NCBI GenBank assembly: GCA_022822365.1
Contig: JAJEBV010000016.1
Location: 186,001-250,000, forward strand
Reading direction: 5' to 3'
Source of the DNA: Thermoanaerobaculia bacterium
GTDB taxonomy: Bacteria > Acidobacteriota > Thermoanaerobaculia > Multivoradales > Multivoraceae
Length of the DNA stretch: 64,000 nucleotides
Numbering within the stretch: the stretch's first letter is position 1; every line of letters begins with the position of its first letter. The notes beneath the pieces are model-generated. The model ran no database searches and was not told the DNA's origin. It was given only the letters and a program-made list of their open reading frames with translations. Of the stretch, positions 40,624 through 49,787 are shown in pieces. A program made the position numbers and the translations under genes.

Positions 40624-41142
40624 ATGCTCCTCGACCTCGCGAAGAACCGCCACACCCTGACTTTGGTGGCAGCCCTGCTGCTGCTCCCGCTTGGCGCATG
40701 CGGCGGCGCCGGCGACGACCATGCGGACCACGGCCACATGGAAGGCGACATGGACCACGCCGAAGAAGTGGCCGACGACGGCGCGCCGCGCGTCTACTTC
40801 GTGGGACTGGAGAACCACGCCACGATCCCCAGCCTGATCAACCTGCAGTTCGCGGCCGAGAACTTCATCATCGAACCGGTGGGCGACGGCGCGATCAACG
40901 AGGGCGCGGGCCACTACCACATCGCGATCGACGGAGAGTGCCTGGAGCCGGGCATCGTGATCCCGACAGCGGACCCGTGGATCCACTTCGGAGACGGCTC
41001 GGACTCGATCGAGATCGAACTCAGCCCCGGCGAGCACTACCTCTGCCTGCAGATCGGCGATGGCGAGCACCGTACGCTCGACGAGCCGGGCCTGTCGCAG
41101 TACATCATGGTGCACGTGGAGGAAGAGGCGGCGACCGAGTAG
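40624..41142 (+). CDS. DUF4399-like lipoprotein with His/Asp-rich N-terminus
   Basis: Lipobox LPLGAC; HADHGHMEGDMDHAEE; FVGLENHATIPSLINLQFAAENFIIEPVGDGAINEGAGHYHIAIDGEC. Confidence 0.85.
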   Translation: MLLDLAKNRHTLTLVAALLLLPLGACGGAGDDHADHGHMEGDMDHAEEVADDGAPRVYFVGLENHATIPSLINLQFAAENFIIEPVGDGAINEGAGHYHIAIDGECLEPGIVIPTADPWIHFGDGSDSIEIELSPGEHYLCLQIGDGEHRTLDEPGLSQYIMVHVEEEAATE

Positions 41143-41147
41143 CCCCG

Positions 41148-43247
41148 CTACTCGAAGAAGAACGGGCTGGTCCAGGCGGCGCCGCCGTCTTTCTGGACCA
41201 CGCGAAGGTAGAGATAGCCGCCAGTCTGAAACCCTGGCAGCGGCACGGTCAGGCTGCACTCCCGCTCACCTTCCCCGCATAGCGCCTCGCCCGTCAGGGC
41301 GCCCGCGCCGGCCGCGCCCTGGCGGCTGACGACTTCGATGCGCGCGATCTCTCCGGGCGCAACCGCCCGCACGACCAGCGTCGTTTGCGGCACGCCAGCG
41401 ATCGGTCCTACCGTGCCCGCGGCGGCCGCGGCCGCGGGAATGTCCGCGCCGATCGGCCAGCCGGCGTAGCTCGCCCGCACGACGATTCGCGGTCCGTTCG
41501 TGGCATACGTGCGACGCGCCAGGAGCGCCTCGTGGATCCCTTCCCGGGTCACTTCGTCACTCAGGATCGCCGCGAGACCGCCGCTCGGCGACGCCAGGTG
41601 ACCCAGGCCCGGATGCCCGTCGTGGCCGTCGCTCGAGCCCACGAATCCGAGCCGGTAGCCTCGATCGAGAGCGTCGCGGACGAAGTTGCCGGCCAGGGCG
41701 TTCCGGACGACCGTGCCCGGCGAGTCGGCAGCCTCGCTCGATCCGTGGACGGACACGACCTCGGTGACGGGTTCGAGTCCGGCCGGCGGCGGCGAAGACC
41801 AGTCGGTGGCGATCGGAGCCCCGGCCGAATGGTGGGCGAAGGTCAGCGCCCGCACGTCGTCGAGGCCGGCCCATAGTTCGTGCGGCTCGTCGTATCGCTC
41901 GTCGATCGCGCTGAGAAGCAGGCCGGCCGCGGCCTCGGCCGTCGGCTCGAAGAAGACGACGTGGCGATGGCCTTCAACCCAGTTGGTCCACTCGTAACCG
42001 GCCAGCGCGACGAAGCGGCCCGGTTCGTTGCGCGTCTCGGCCGCGTCCAGCGTCCGCCGCCAGATCGAGGGTTCACCGTCCATGAACCGCATGCCCCAGT
42101 GGTCGTGGTCGGTTACCGCCGCGGCGTCCAGGCCGGCCACCTCCCGCGCGTAGAGCAGCAGATCGTCCGGCGTCGCCGAGCCGTCGGAGAGGCCGGAGTG
42201 GTTCTGGAGATCAGCCCACAGGATGCGCCGCCCGGCCGGCGCTACGACCAGCGGGTTGCTCTCCGCTTCGAGTCCGGACTCGGCCGCGGCGTCCGTCAAC
42301 CGACCGCTCACCCTGATCACGCCGCCGGCCTCCGGGGAGAGCCGAAGCGGAACGACGAGCCGGCCGCGATCCTCCGCGGCGAGGGCCAGGGAAACGACCG
42401 GCTCCACTTCGGCCTCGGAATGCCGGCCAGAAGGCCGGCGCACCGACACGACGCGTGCAGGGACATGGCCTGAGACGGTCCCCGACTCGACCAGGTCGAC
42501 GTCGGCAGGCAGGCGCAGCTCCACCGTCCCGGATGCCGCGGGCCAGCCGTTCCCCGCCGCATCGACCAGCGCCGCCGTGACCGTGACCCGGTCGCCCGGC
42601 CTAGCCGTCGAAGGCACATGAAGCAGCAACCGCGCCGGCGGCCCCGGCTTCACATCCACGGCGGGCGACTCCGCGATCAGTTCCCGCACTCCGTCGCCGT
42701 CGCCGTCGACCGCGACCCAGAAGCGCGACTCACGCTCGGCGTACCGGTCGGCCAGCGCGCCCGCCGGGCCGGCTCCGTACGTGATCACGACCTCCTCTCC
42801 TTCCGCGAGCGGCCGGCCGCCGACGCCGATCGCGAGCAACTGCTGATCCAGCGTTTCGGCCGAGAGCTCGACACCGACGGCGGCCGTCTCGATCGTCGTG
42901 TAGCCCAGCGCCTCCCGACGCTCCGTCTGCGGTGTGCTCCAGCCCCAGAAGGGGGACACCTGGAGGTGAACGGTTCCTCCGACCGCAACGCCCGCCGGCC
43001 CCGCCCTGTAGACGATCCGCCAGCTTCCCGGACTGCCCGCGACCGCCGGGCCCCTCAGGGCCTCGACGGTGGCGGTACCGCCGCCGTCGGCGGCCGAACG
43101 CGGCCGCAGCAGGTCGGCGCGCAGTTCTTCGACTACGTCGAACCGGGGCGAACGATCAGGCCAGTCGCCGTCGAGGGACTCTTCCGGCGCGGGCCCGCAC
43201 GCGGCCACAAGCAGAAGCAGGACCGCCACGACTCGGAAACGAAGCAT
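41148..43247 (-). CDS. DUF3604/PHP-like lipoprotein (second copy in window)
   Basis: MLRFRVVAVLLLLVAACGP lipobox; ILWADLQNHSGLSDGSATPDDLLLYAREVAGLDAAAVTDHDHWGM; start at internal ATG 43247. Confidence 0.85.
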   Translation of the reverse strand: MLRFRVVAVLLLLVAACGPAPEESLDGDWPDRSPRFDVVEELRADLLRPRSAADGGGTATVEALRGPAVAGSPGSWRIVYRAGPAGVAVGGTVHLQVSPFWGWSTPQTERREALGYTTIETAAVGVELSAETLDQQLLAIGVGGRPLAEGEEVVITYGAGPAGALADRYAERESRFWVAVDGDGDGVRELIAESPAVDVKPGPPARLLLHVPSTARPGDRVTVTAALVDAAGNGWPAASGTVELRLPADVDLVESGTVSGHVPARVVSVRRPSGRHSEAEVEPVVSLALAAEDRGRLVVPLRLSPEAGGVIRVSGRLTDAAAESGLEAESNPLVVAPAGRRILWADLQNHSGLSDGSATPDDLLLYAREVAGLDAAAVTDHDHWGMRFMDGEPSIWRRTLDAAETRNEPGRFVALAGYEWTNWVEGHRHVVFFEPTAEAAAGLLLSAIDERYDEPHELWAGLDDVRALTFAHHSAGAPIATDWSSPPPAGLEPVTEVVSVHGSSEAADSPGTVVRNALAGNFVRDALDRGYRLGFVGSSDGHDGHPGLGHLASPSGGLAAILSDEVTREGIHEALLARRTYATNGPRIVVRASYAGWPIGADIPAAAAAAGTVGPIAGVPQTTLVVRAVAPGEIARIEVVSRQGAAGAGALTGEALCGEGERECSLTVPLPGFQTGGYLYLRVVQKDGGAAWTSPFFFE
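42422..42444 (+). repeat. dispersed palindromic repeat, copy H (inside DUF3604 CDS)
   Basis: GCCGGC CAGAAG GCCGGC GCACC, 25-nt identity with copy B. Confidence 0.9.
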
Positions 43248-43300
43248 CCCGGGGATCCTCTCACGACCGGCGGCAACGGCTGTAGTCTGAACGCTGTCCA

Positions 43301-43864
43301 ATGCCCTACAAGATCGCCTTCATCGGCACCCATGGCGTCGGCAAGACGACCCTGGCCTACGGACTCGCCGCGCGTCTGAAACGCCGCGACATCAACCTCG
43401 ACGTCGTCGTGGAGGTGGCGCGACGCTGTCCGCTGCCGCTCAACGAGGGAACGACCCTGGAGGCCCAGTCGTGGATCCTCCATTCCCAGATCGCCGACGA
43501 ACTGGCCGCCGAGTCCCGGTCGCCGGTCGTGATCTGCGACCGCAGCATCCTCGACAACTACGTCTACCTTCTGTTCGCCCGCGGCCGCCAGCCGGCACTG
43601 GAGCCCCTGATCGAGTCCTGGTGCGCGACGTACGACCTGAAGGTCTACGTTCCGATCCTGCGCGGGAGCGAGGCGCAACCCGACGGCGTCCGCGCTGTCG
43701 ACCCGGCCTTCCGGCAGCAGATCGACGACCGGCTCTGGAACGAACTGGAGGACCGCCGCATCGGGGTCCTCGTACTCGATCCGGAGCATCGGGAAAGCTG
43801 GCTCGACACGGTCGAGGAGGCGGTCGCGAACCAGCTCCGCATTCCCCAGCTCGACCTGCTCTGA
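43301..43864 (+). CDS. P-loop ATPase/kinase (AAA_28/NadR-kinase-like)
   Basis: IAFIGTHGVGKTTLAYGLAARLK Walker A; VVICDRSILDNYVY. Confidence 0.85.
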   Translation: MPYKIAFIGTHGVGKTTLAYGLAARLKRRDINLDVVVEVARRCPLPLNEGTTLEAQSWILHSQIADELAAESRSPVVICDRSILDNYVYLLFARGRQPALEPLIESWCATYDLKVYVPILRGSEAQPDGVRAVDPAFRQQIDDRLWNELEDRRIGVLVLDPEHRESWLDTVEEAVANQLRIPQLDLL

Positions 43865-43872
43865 GCTGCGTG

Positions 43873-43896
43873 CGGCCCGCGTATACTCGCGGGCCG
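43873..43896. terminator. 9-bp perfect hairpin 8 nt after a stop codon (terminator-like, no U-tract)
   Basis: CGGCCCGCG-tatact-CGCGGGCCG. Confidence 0.45.
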
Positions 43897-43983
43897 AACA
43901 CGAACCCGACCGTCGACCGACACGCCCCGCAGCCGACCTCGGCACCGTTGGCGCAGCCGGCCGCTGACTCGAGAGGAGCCGCC

Positions 43984-45174
43984 ATGTCCCGTCCCTTCCT
44001 GCGCACCGAACTCTGCGACATGCTCGGGATCGAGTATCCCGTGTTCTCCGCCGGCATGGGGCCCGTGGCGGGCGGCGCGGAGCCGGTCGCCAAGGCCGAC
44101 CTGGTCGCGGCCGTGTCCGAGGCCGGCGGCCTGGGCGTGATCGGAGGCGTCGCCTACAGCCCCGAGGACCTGCGGGCCGAAATCAACAAGGTGCGCGCGA
44201 AGACGGACAAGCCGTTCGGCGTCGACCTGCTGCTGGCTTCGAACTTCCTGCACGTCAGGGGCGGCATCTTCTCGACGCCCGCGAAGAACGCGGGCAGCGA
44301 ACAGGCCTCGCCGAGCCGCGACCTCGTGCCGCCGGAAACCCGCGACGCGCTCAGGAAGATGGCCGAGAACCTGGGCATCGAGTGGCTCGAGGCGCCGCCG
44401 CCGCCGCCGACCTGGGAGGTGCCCGAGGGCCAGAGCTACGCCGGCGCCCAGATGGAGGTCCTGTTGGAGGAGAAGGTACCGGTGTTCGCCTCAGGCCTCG
44501 GCTCCCCGGCGCCGTTCTCGAGGGCGCTCACGGACGCCGGCATCAAGATCGTCTCCCTGGTCGGCAATGCCCGCGCCGCCCGCCGGGTCGCCGAGGGCGG
44601 CGCCGACGTCGTCGTCGCCCAGGGCACCGAGGCCGGCGGCCACACCGGCAAGATCGGCACCCTGGCGCTTCTGCCCCAGGTCATGGACGCCGTGGCGCCG
44701 CTACCGGTCGTTGCGGCGGGCGGCGTCGCCGACGGCCGCGGACTGGCCGCGGTCATCGCCGCCGGCGCCATCGGCGCCTGGTGCGGTACGGCCTTCCTGG
44801 TCTCCGACGAGGCGAATCAGCCTGCTCTGCAGAAACAGCGCATCCTGGAGGCCGGCACGGAGGACACGGTGGTCACCCGTCTCTACAGCGGCAAGACGAT
44901 GCGCAACATCACGAACCCGCTGATCGAGTCGTGGGAAGCGAGCGGCATCCGGGCGCTGCCGATGGGGCTTCAGGGCGTTCTCACCCGCGACCTGCTGCAC
45001 TCCATCAGCGCCGCCGGCAGGGACGACCTGCTGATGAACGCCGCGGGACAGACGTCGGGCATGCTGACGGAGACGCGCCCGGCCAGCGAGATCCTGCACG
45101 AGATGGTCGCGGATGCTTCGCACCTCCTCGGTGCGCGGCTGTCGCAACGGGTTCAGGTCCAGGTCGCCGTCTAG
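43984..45174 (+). CDS. nitronate monooxygenase family protein
   Basis: LGIEYPVFSAGMGPVAGGAEP...GADVVVAQGTEAGGHTGKIGTLALLPQVMDAV. Confidence 0.92.
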   Translation: MSRPFLRTELCDMLGIEYPVFSAGMGPVAGGAEPVAKADLVAAVSEAGGLGVIGGVAYSPEDLRAEINKVRAKTDKPFGVDLLLASNFLHVRGGIFSTPAKNAGSEQASPSRDLVPPETRDALRKMAENLGIEWLEAPPPPPTWEVPEGQSYAGAQMEVLLEEKVPVFASGLGSPAPFSRALTDAGIKIVSLVGNARAARRVAEGGADVVVAQGTEAGGHTGKIGTLALLPQVMDAVAPLPVVAAGGVADGRGLAAVIAAGAIGAWCGTAFLVSDEANQPALQKQRILEAGTEDTVVTRLYSGKTMRNITNPLIESWEASGIRALPMGLQGVLTRDLLHSISAAGRDDLLMNAAGQTSGMLTETRPASEILHEMVADASHLLGARLSQRVQVQVAV

Positions 45175-45189
45175 GAGACGCCAACCGGA

Positions 45190-46281
45190 TCACCAGCGCC
45201 GCGCATCGGGCTCGATCGCCTCGAGGTCGAAGCACTGGTAGCCGGCGGGGTGCCTCCAGAACCGCTCCCGGTAGGGATACATCCGTAGCGACGCCTGATC
45301 GGTGGGCGCATCGAGGCTGAACGTCGCGCAGAGTTCGTACGCCTTGTCCCCCGCAGCCCTGAAGGTGTACGGCTCCCGGCTTTCCGGGTCGACGATCGAC
45401 GCGATGTTGATGTCCCGCTCGCCACTGAGGGATTCCAGGCCCGCGGGCAGGGAGCCGTTCCGCTCCCAGTAGATGTCGACGCCCCGGACGATGTCCCGCA
45501 GGTTTCCTACGCGTGCGACATCCAGCCCGCGCTCCCGCGCCTTCCCGGGCGAACCGACGGCAACCAGTCCCAGGACGACCGCCAGGAGGACTGCCACACC
45601 CGACACGCCTGCGAAGACGGTCGGCAGCTTCGGCGCCTGACCGCCTTCGGCCGCTTCCACGTCATCCTGGCGGAGATCCCAGAAGTAGTAGCCGAACACG
45701 CTGCCGGCAATCGCCGCCACGACGCCGACCTTCAGAAGAAACCGTACGGCCAGTTCACCGCCCAGGCCGAAGAACACCAGGGCGATCAGGTCGCCGGCCA
45801 GCACGCCCGCGGCGACGAACAGTGTCAGATACGTGAGCCACTTCCTGATCCGCGACGAGCGCAAGTCCGGATCGCTGCGCAGCGTGCGTCGCACCACCCG
45901 TTGAATCAGCAGGAACGCCGGGAAGGAAATGACGAGGTACGCCAGCCCCCAGCGCAGCATCTCGGCGGAAGCTGCCGCCGGAAGAGTGAACGCCACATCG
46001 GCGAAGGCCCGGTTGATCAGCACGAACATCACGTTGCCGAAGCTGATCGCCGCCGTGTACAACGCCGCGAAGAGGACCAGGTAGAGAAAGGCCTCCCGGG
46101 CGCCGAGATAGGGACGTGGCCGCGGGATCGGCGCCACGAAGTCCCGGTCCACCCAGGCGCTGAGCGCCTTGTCGACGTCGGCCGGCCGCCAGCTCGCATC
46201 GGCCAGCGCCTCCCGGATCTCGTCGCGGCTGGCGCCCCGCGACAACGCTTCTCGTACGAACCGGCTCAGTTCCTCATTCAC
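45190..46281 (-). CDS. DUF5671-domain membrane protein
   Basis: MNEELSRFVREALSRGASRDEIREALADASWRPADVDKALSAW, multi-pass TM region, soluble C-terminal domain. Confidence 0.75.
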   Translation of the reverse strand: MNEELSRFVREALSRGASRDEIREALADASWRPADVDKALSAWVDRDFVAPIPRPRPYLGAREAFLYLVLFAALYTAAISFGNVMFVLINRAFADVAFTLPAAASAEMLRWGLAYLVISFPAFLLIQRVVRRTLRSDPDLRSSRIRKWLTYLTLFVAAGVLAGDLIALVFFGLGGELAVRFLLKVGVVAAIAGSVFGYYFWDLRQDDVEAAEGGQAPKLPTVFAGVSGVAVLLAVVLGLVAVGSPGKARERGLDVARVGNLRDIVRGVDIYWERNGSLPAGLESLSGERDINIASIVDPESREPYTFRAAGDKAYELCATFSLDAPTDQASLRMYPYRERFWRHPAGYQCFDLEAIEPDARRW

Positions 46282-46297
46282 GGTTTCTCCTCCGCGT

Positions 46298-46314
46298 TGT
46301 TGACGTTGTCAACA
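46298..46314. promoter_or_regulatory. operator-like inverted repeat
   Basis: TGTTGAC-gtt-GTCAACA upstream of the DUF5671 gene, in a divergent intergenic region. Confidence 0.5.
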
Positions 46315-46364
46315 TTACACTCGACCTCCCGAGACGTCAAGCAACCGTTCTAGTATCCCCGCCC

Positions 46365-47063
46365 ATGACCTCTCCAGCCGTCCTCGACGCTCTCCGGTCC
46401 CTCGACACCCCCACCGTCTGCAACGCCCTCGAGGTCGTGGCGCCCAAGCGACGCGGCCACGGCTACACCGTGGACCCGCTGGTCTGCGCGAAGCCCGGGC
46501 TCCCGTCGATCGTCGGCTTCGCTCGAACCGCCCGCATCCGCGCACAGCACCCGAACGCGGCCGATCCGAAGCAGGCGCGCCGCGCCTCCGTCGGCTACTA
46601 CGAGTACCTGGCTTCGGGCGACGGCCCGACGATCACCGTGATCCAGGACCTCGACGACGGCGCCCGCGGCTACGGCGCCTTCTGGGGTGAAGTCAACTCC
46701 AACATCCACCGCGGCCTCGGCTGCCTCGGCGTGATCACGGACGGCAGCATTCGCGACCTCGACGACGTCGCCGAGGGATTCCAGCTCCTCGCCGGCCGGA
46801 TCGGACCGTCACATGCCTTCGTCCATGTCGTCGACTACGGCGGTCCGGTAACCGTCGCCGGCATGGCCGTCTCGAACGGCGACCTGATCCACGCCGACCA
46901 GCACGGCGCGGTCGTCGTTCCGGCCGACGTTGCCGACCAGGTTGCAGCGGCGGCCGACCTGATCGCCCGCCGCGAACGGGTCATCATCGACGCCGCCAAA
47001 CAGCCGGACTTCGACTTCGAGAAGCTGAGGGCCGCCTGGGGCGAGGCGGCGGAGATCCACTGA
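46365..47063 (+). CDS. RraA-like family protein
   Basis: LDTPTVCNALE...GYGAFWGEVNSNIHRGLGCLGVITDGSIRDLDD...DLIHADQHGAVVVPADVA. Confidence 0.9.
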   Translation: MTSPAVLDALRSLDTPTVCNALEVVAPKRRGHGYTVDPLVCAKPGLPSIVGFARTARIRAQHPNAADPKQARRASVGYYEYLASGDGPTITVIQDLDDGARGYGAFWGEVNSNIHRGLGCLGVITDGSIRDLDDVAEGFQLLAGRIGPSHAFVHVVDYGGPVTVAGMAVSNGDLIHADQHGAVVVPADVADQVAAAADLIARRERVIIDAAKQPDFDFEKLRAAWGEAAEIH

Positions 47064-47081
47064 GTCGGCGGCGAGCGACGC

Positions 47082-48629
47082 TCAGGCCATCACGGGATCG
47101 ATCGGCGTGACGATGCCGAGCGCGTCCTCGATCGCCTGGGCCGCCTCGAGGCAAAGACCCTCGCGGTAGCGGCCGCCGATCACTTCGACCACCTGCGGCA
47201 GGCCGTTGGCGACGCCGGTCGGCACGCAGACGGCCGGTAGGCCGAGCAGGTTGAGGGCGACTTCGAAGCGCATCTGGTCGAGCACGTCGCCGGGGTCTTG
47301 CAGGTCGTAGCCGATGACGAAGGGCGGCTGGGTCATGATCGGGCCGACCGTTACGGGAAAGTCCTCCTGGAACTCCTGCCACGCGCTGGCGACCGCGTGG
47401 CGCTGACCGTACGACGCCATGTACTCGACCGGCGATTCGACCGCGAAGAGGTCTAGGGCACGATTCAGGAAGTCGAAGGCGTCCGGTGACATGATCTCTT
47501 CCAGCGCGGAACGCGTGACGCTCAGTTCGTAGCCCAGCAGGACCTCCCAGGCGCGGCGGGCCTCGGCCACCATCGGCGGCTCGACCTCCTCCACCGCGTA
47601 GCCCGCGGCTTCGAGCGCCTCTCCCGCTGCGCGAACGCCGGCGGCAACGTCGGGGTGCGTCGTGCCGCCACTCGGCTCCGGGACCAGGGCGACCTTCACC
47701 GGTGTCGCTGGCGGTTCCAGATCCAGCGGCACCGGGACTGAAAGCGGATCGCTACGGTGGTACCTGCCGAGCAACTCGTAGGCGGTGCGCAAGTCGGCAA
47801 CGCGGCGGGCCATCGGACCGTCGACCGCCATCAACTGGCCGGACATGCTGCCGCCGGTGGCACTCGCGATGCGGCCCAAAGTCGGCTTGAGCGACGCGAT
47901 GCCGTTGCACTGGGCCGGGATGCGGAGTGAACCGCCGATGTCGTTCCCGAGCCCGAGGCAGCTCATGCCGCTCGCCAGTGCCGAGCCTTCCCCGCCGCTC
48001 GAACCGCCGACGTTGCGGTCCGCGGCCCAGGGATTTCTGGTCACGCCGTAGAGGAAGCTGTCCGTATGGACGCGCAAGCCGAGGTCGGGGAGGTTGGTCC
48101 GGGTCAGCACGATCGCCCCGGCTTCCTTGAGCCGGCTCACGATCAGCGCGTCCTCTTCGGCGTTCTCTTCCGCGAGCGACGGTACGCCGTTGGTGGTCGG
48201 CGTACCGGCGACGGCGATGTTGTCCTTGACCGAGATCGGCACACCGTGGAGCGGCCCGAGCTCGGCGCCCGCGGCAACAGCTTCGTCGGCGGCACTGGCG
48301 GCCGCGCGGGCCTCGTCAGCCAGCACGCGCACGACCGCGTTGAGGTGACCGTTCACCGCATCGACGCGCGCGAGATGGGACTCGACGACCTCGAGACTCG
48401 AAACCTCCCCCCCGCGGATCGCAGCCGCCAGCTCGCCGGCGCTGGCGCGCCAGAGGTCGTCGGGCATCGGACCGGCGGCAACATCGGCGGCACTATCCGC
48501 GGCGGTTGTCGCATCGCCGCTGCAGCCTGCCAGCAGTCCGGCCGCGCCCGCGAGGGAAAGGGCGTGAATGACCTGGCGCCGTGAGACGCCGGCAATCTCC
48601 TGGGCTTCGGGTCCGTGCGTCGTCGTCAT
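47082..48629 (-). CDS. amidase, Tat/lipoprotein exported
   Basis: SRRQVIHALSLAGAAGLLAGCSG; GVPISVKDNIAVAGTPTTNG...GGSSGGEGSALASGMSCLGLGNDIGGSLRIPA. Confidence 0.93.
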   Translation of the reverse strand: MTTTHGPEAQEIAGVSRRQVIHALSLAGAAGLLAGCSGDATTAADSAADVAAGPMPDDLWRASAGELAAAIRGGEVSSLEVVESHLARVDAVNGHLNAVVRVLADEARAAASAADEAVAAGAELGPLHGVPISVKDNIAVAGTPTTNGVPSLAEENAEEDALIVSRLKEAGAIVLTRTNLPDLGLRVHTDSFLYGVTRNPWAADRNVGGSSGGEGSALASGMSCLGLGNDIGGSLRIPAQCNGIASLKPTLGRIASATGGSMSGQLMAVDGPMARRVADLRTAYELLGRYHRSDPLSVPVPLDLEPPATPVKVALVPEPSGGTTHPDVAAGVRAAGEALEAAGYAVEEVEPPMVAEARRAWEVLLGYELSVTRSALEEIMSPDAFDFLNRALDLFAVESPVEYMASYGQRHAVASAWQEFQEDFPVTVGPIMTQPPFVIGYDLQDPGDVLDQMRFEVALNLLGLPAVCVPTGVANGLPQVVEVIGGRYREGLCLEAAQAIEDALGIVTPIDPVMA

Positions 48630-48661
48630 GGTCGCGTCTCCTTCATGTACATCGAACGCCT

Positions 48662-48713
48662 GCCGGAGCGGCGCTTCGCGCCGGATGCCGGCGAGGGCGC
48701 CAGCGCACCCAGT
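48662..48713 (+). repeat. dispersed palindromic repeat, copy G (extended two-hairpin form)
   Basis: GCCGGAGCGGCGCTTCGCGCCGGATGCCGGCGAGGGCGCCAGCGCACCCAGT. Confidence 0.8.
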
Positions 48714-48722
48714 CCTGCGGCG

Positions 48723-49787
48723 CTAGCGACTGCTGTGCAGGTCATCCAGATTGAGCGTCTCCGCGAGCACCGTCTCACCGTCCATCCCGCGCGCTTCCAG
48801 CGACACCGAGCGGGAAGTCCAGTCGATTGCGATGGCGCCATAGTTCTCGGGCCTGTACGTCGGGCCGAGCCGGTACGGCCCCGCCTCTTCCTCACTGGTG
48901 AAAGCCGAGTTCAGCGAACTCGCCGTGAGCTCCAGGAGCGGGTAGGCCAGAGCATCGTCGTGGCGATAGATGCCGGCGCGGTGCCGGTCACCCGAGATGA
49001 TCACCACGCCGTTGGCGCCGGTCTCCCGAAGCAGGCCATAGAGCCGATCGCGCTCGGCCGGGAGATGCCGCCACGCCTCGTAGCCGTGACCGTCGGCGAT
49101 CACCTGGATCGACGACGCAAGGATCCGCAGGTCCGCCTCCTCCTCCAGCACGCCGCGAAGCCAGTTCCACTGCTCCTCGCCGAGCATGGTCTTCGCGGGA
49201 TCCGGATCCGGCATGTAGCGCTCCTTGCCCGGCGCGCCGCGTTCGTCGGTCGGCAGCAGAGGGGATCGGAAGTACCGCGTGTCGAGCAGGATGAGCTGAA
49301 CCCGCTGTCCCGGCGGGCCGTAAGTCACGGCGTCGTACACGCCCGGCCGGGAAGCGCGCTCGGAGTCCGGCGGCACGTCCCAGAAGTCCTCGAAGATGCG
49401 CTGCGCCTCTTCGCGTCCGAAGAAATCGGCGCCGGCGTCGTTCAGGCCGTAGTCGTGGTCGTCCCAGGTGGCGACGAGAGGCACCTCGGCGCGCAAGCGG
49501 GAGAAGCCGTCGGCGGCCGCCTGCATCGCGTAGGCGTCGCGCAGTTCGCGAAGGTCCTCGGACTCGACGTCGCCGTAGACGTTGTCGCCGAGGAAGACGA
49601 AGAGGTCCAGGTCGTCGTCGAGGATCGCGTCGAAGATCGGCTGCGGCAGGTCCTGCCTCAGGCAGGAACCGACGCCGATCAGCTCCAGAGCCGGTTCGGC
49701 CGCCGCGACATCGGTTTCCGCGGCCGGTTCGCCGCAGGCCAGAGCCAGCAGCGCAACCGCCAGCAACGCTTCAGTTCGCAGCTTCAC
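48723..49787 (-). CDS. PhoD-like alkaline phosphatase lipoprotein
   Basis: Lipobox LLALAC; FVFLGDNVYGDVES...ATWDDHDYGLNDAG...VIISGDRHRAGIY; GTG start inferred at 49787. Confidence 0.88.
   Translation of the reverse strand: MKLRTEALLAVALLALACGEPAAETDVAAAEPALELIGVGSCLRQDLPQPIFDAILDDDLDLFVFLGDNVYGDVESEDLRELRDAYAMQAAADGFSRLRAEVPLVATWDDHDYGLNDAGADFFGREEAQRIFEDFWDVPPDSERASRPGVYDAVTYGPPGQRVQLILLDTRYFRSPLLPTDERGAPGKERYMPDPDPAKTMLGEEQWNWLRGVLEEEADLRILASSIQVIADGHGYEAWRHLPAERDRLYGLLRETGANGVVIISGDRHRAGIYRHDDALAYPLLELTASSLNSAFTSEEEAGPYRLGPTYRPENYGAIAIDWTSRSVSLEARGMDGETVLAETLNLDDLHSSR

Noticed and set aside
41771-41800. GGTTCGAGTCC-like tRNA T-loop sequences (also near 8121 and 60234)
   Set aside because: They sit inside coding sequences with no acceptor or anticodon stem partners. 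No tRNA gene supported.
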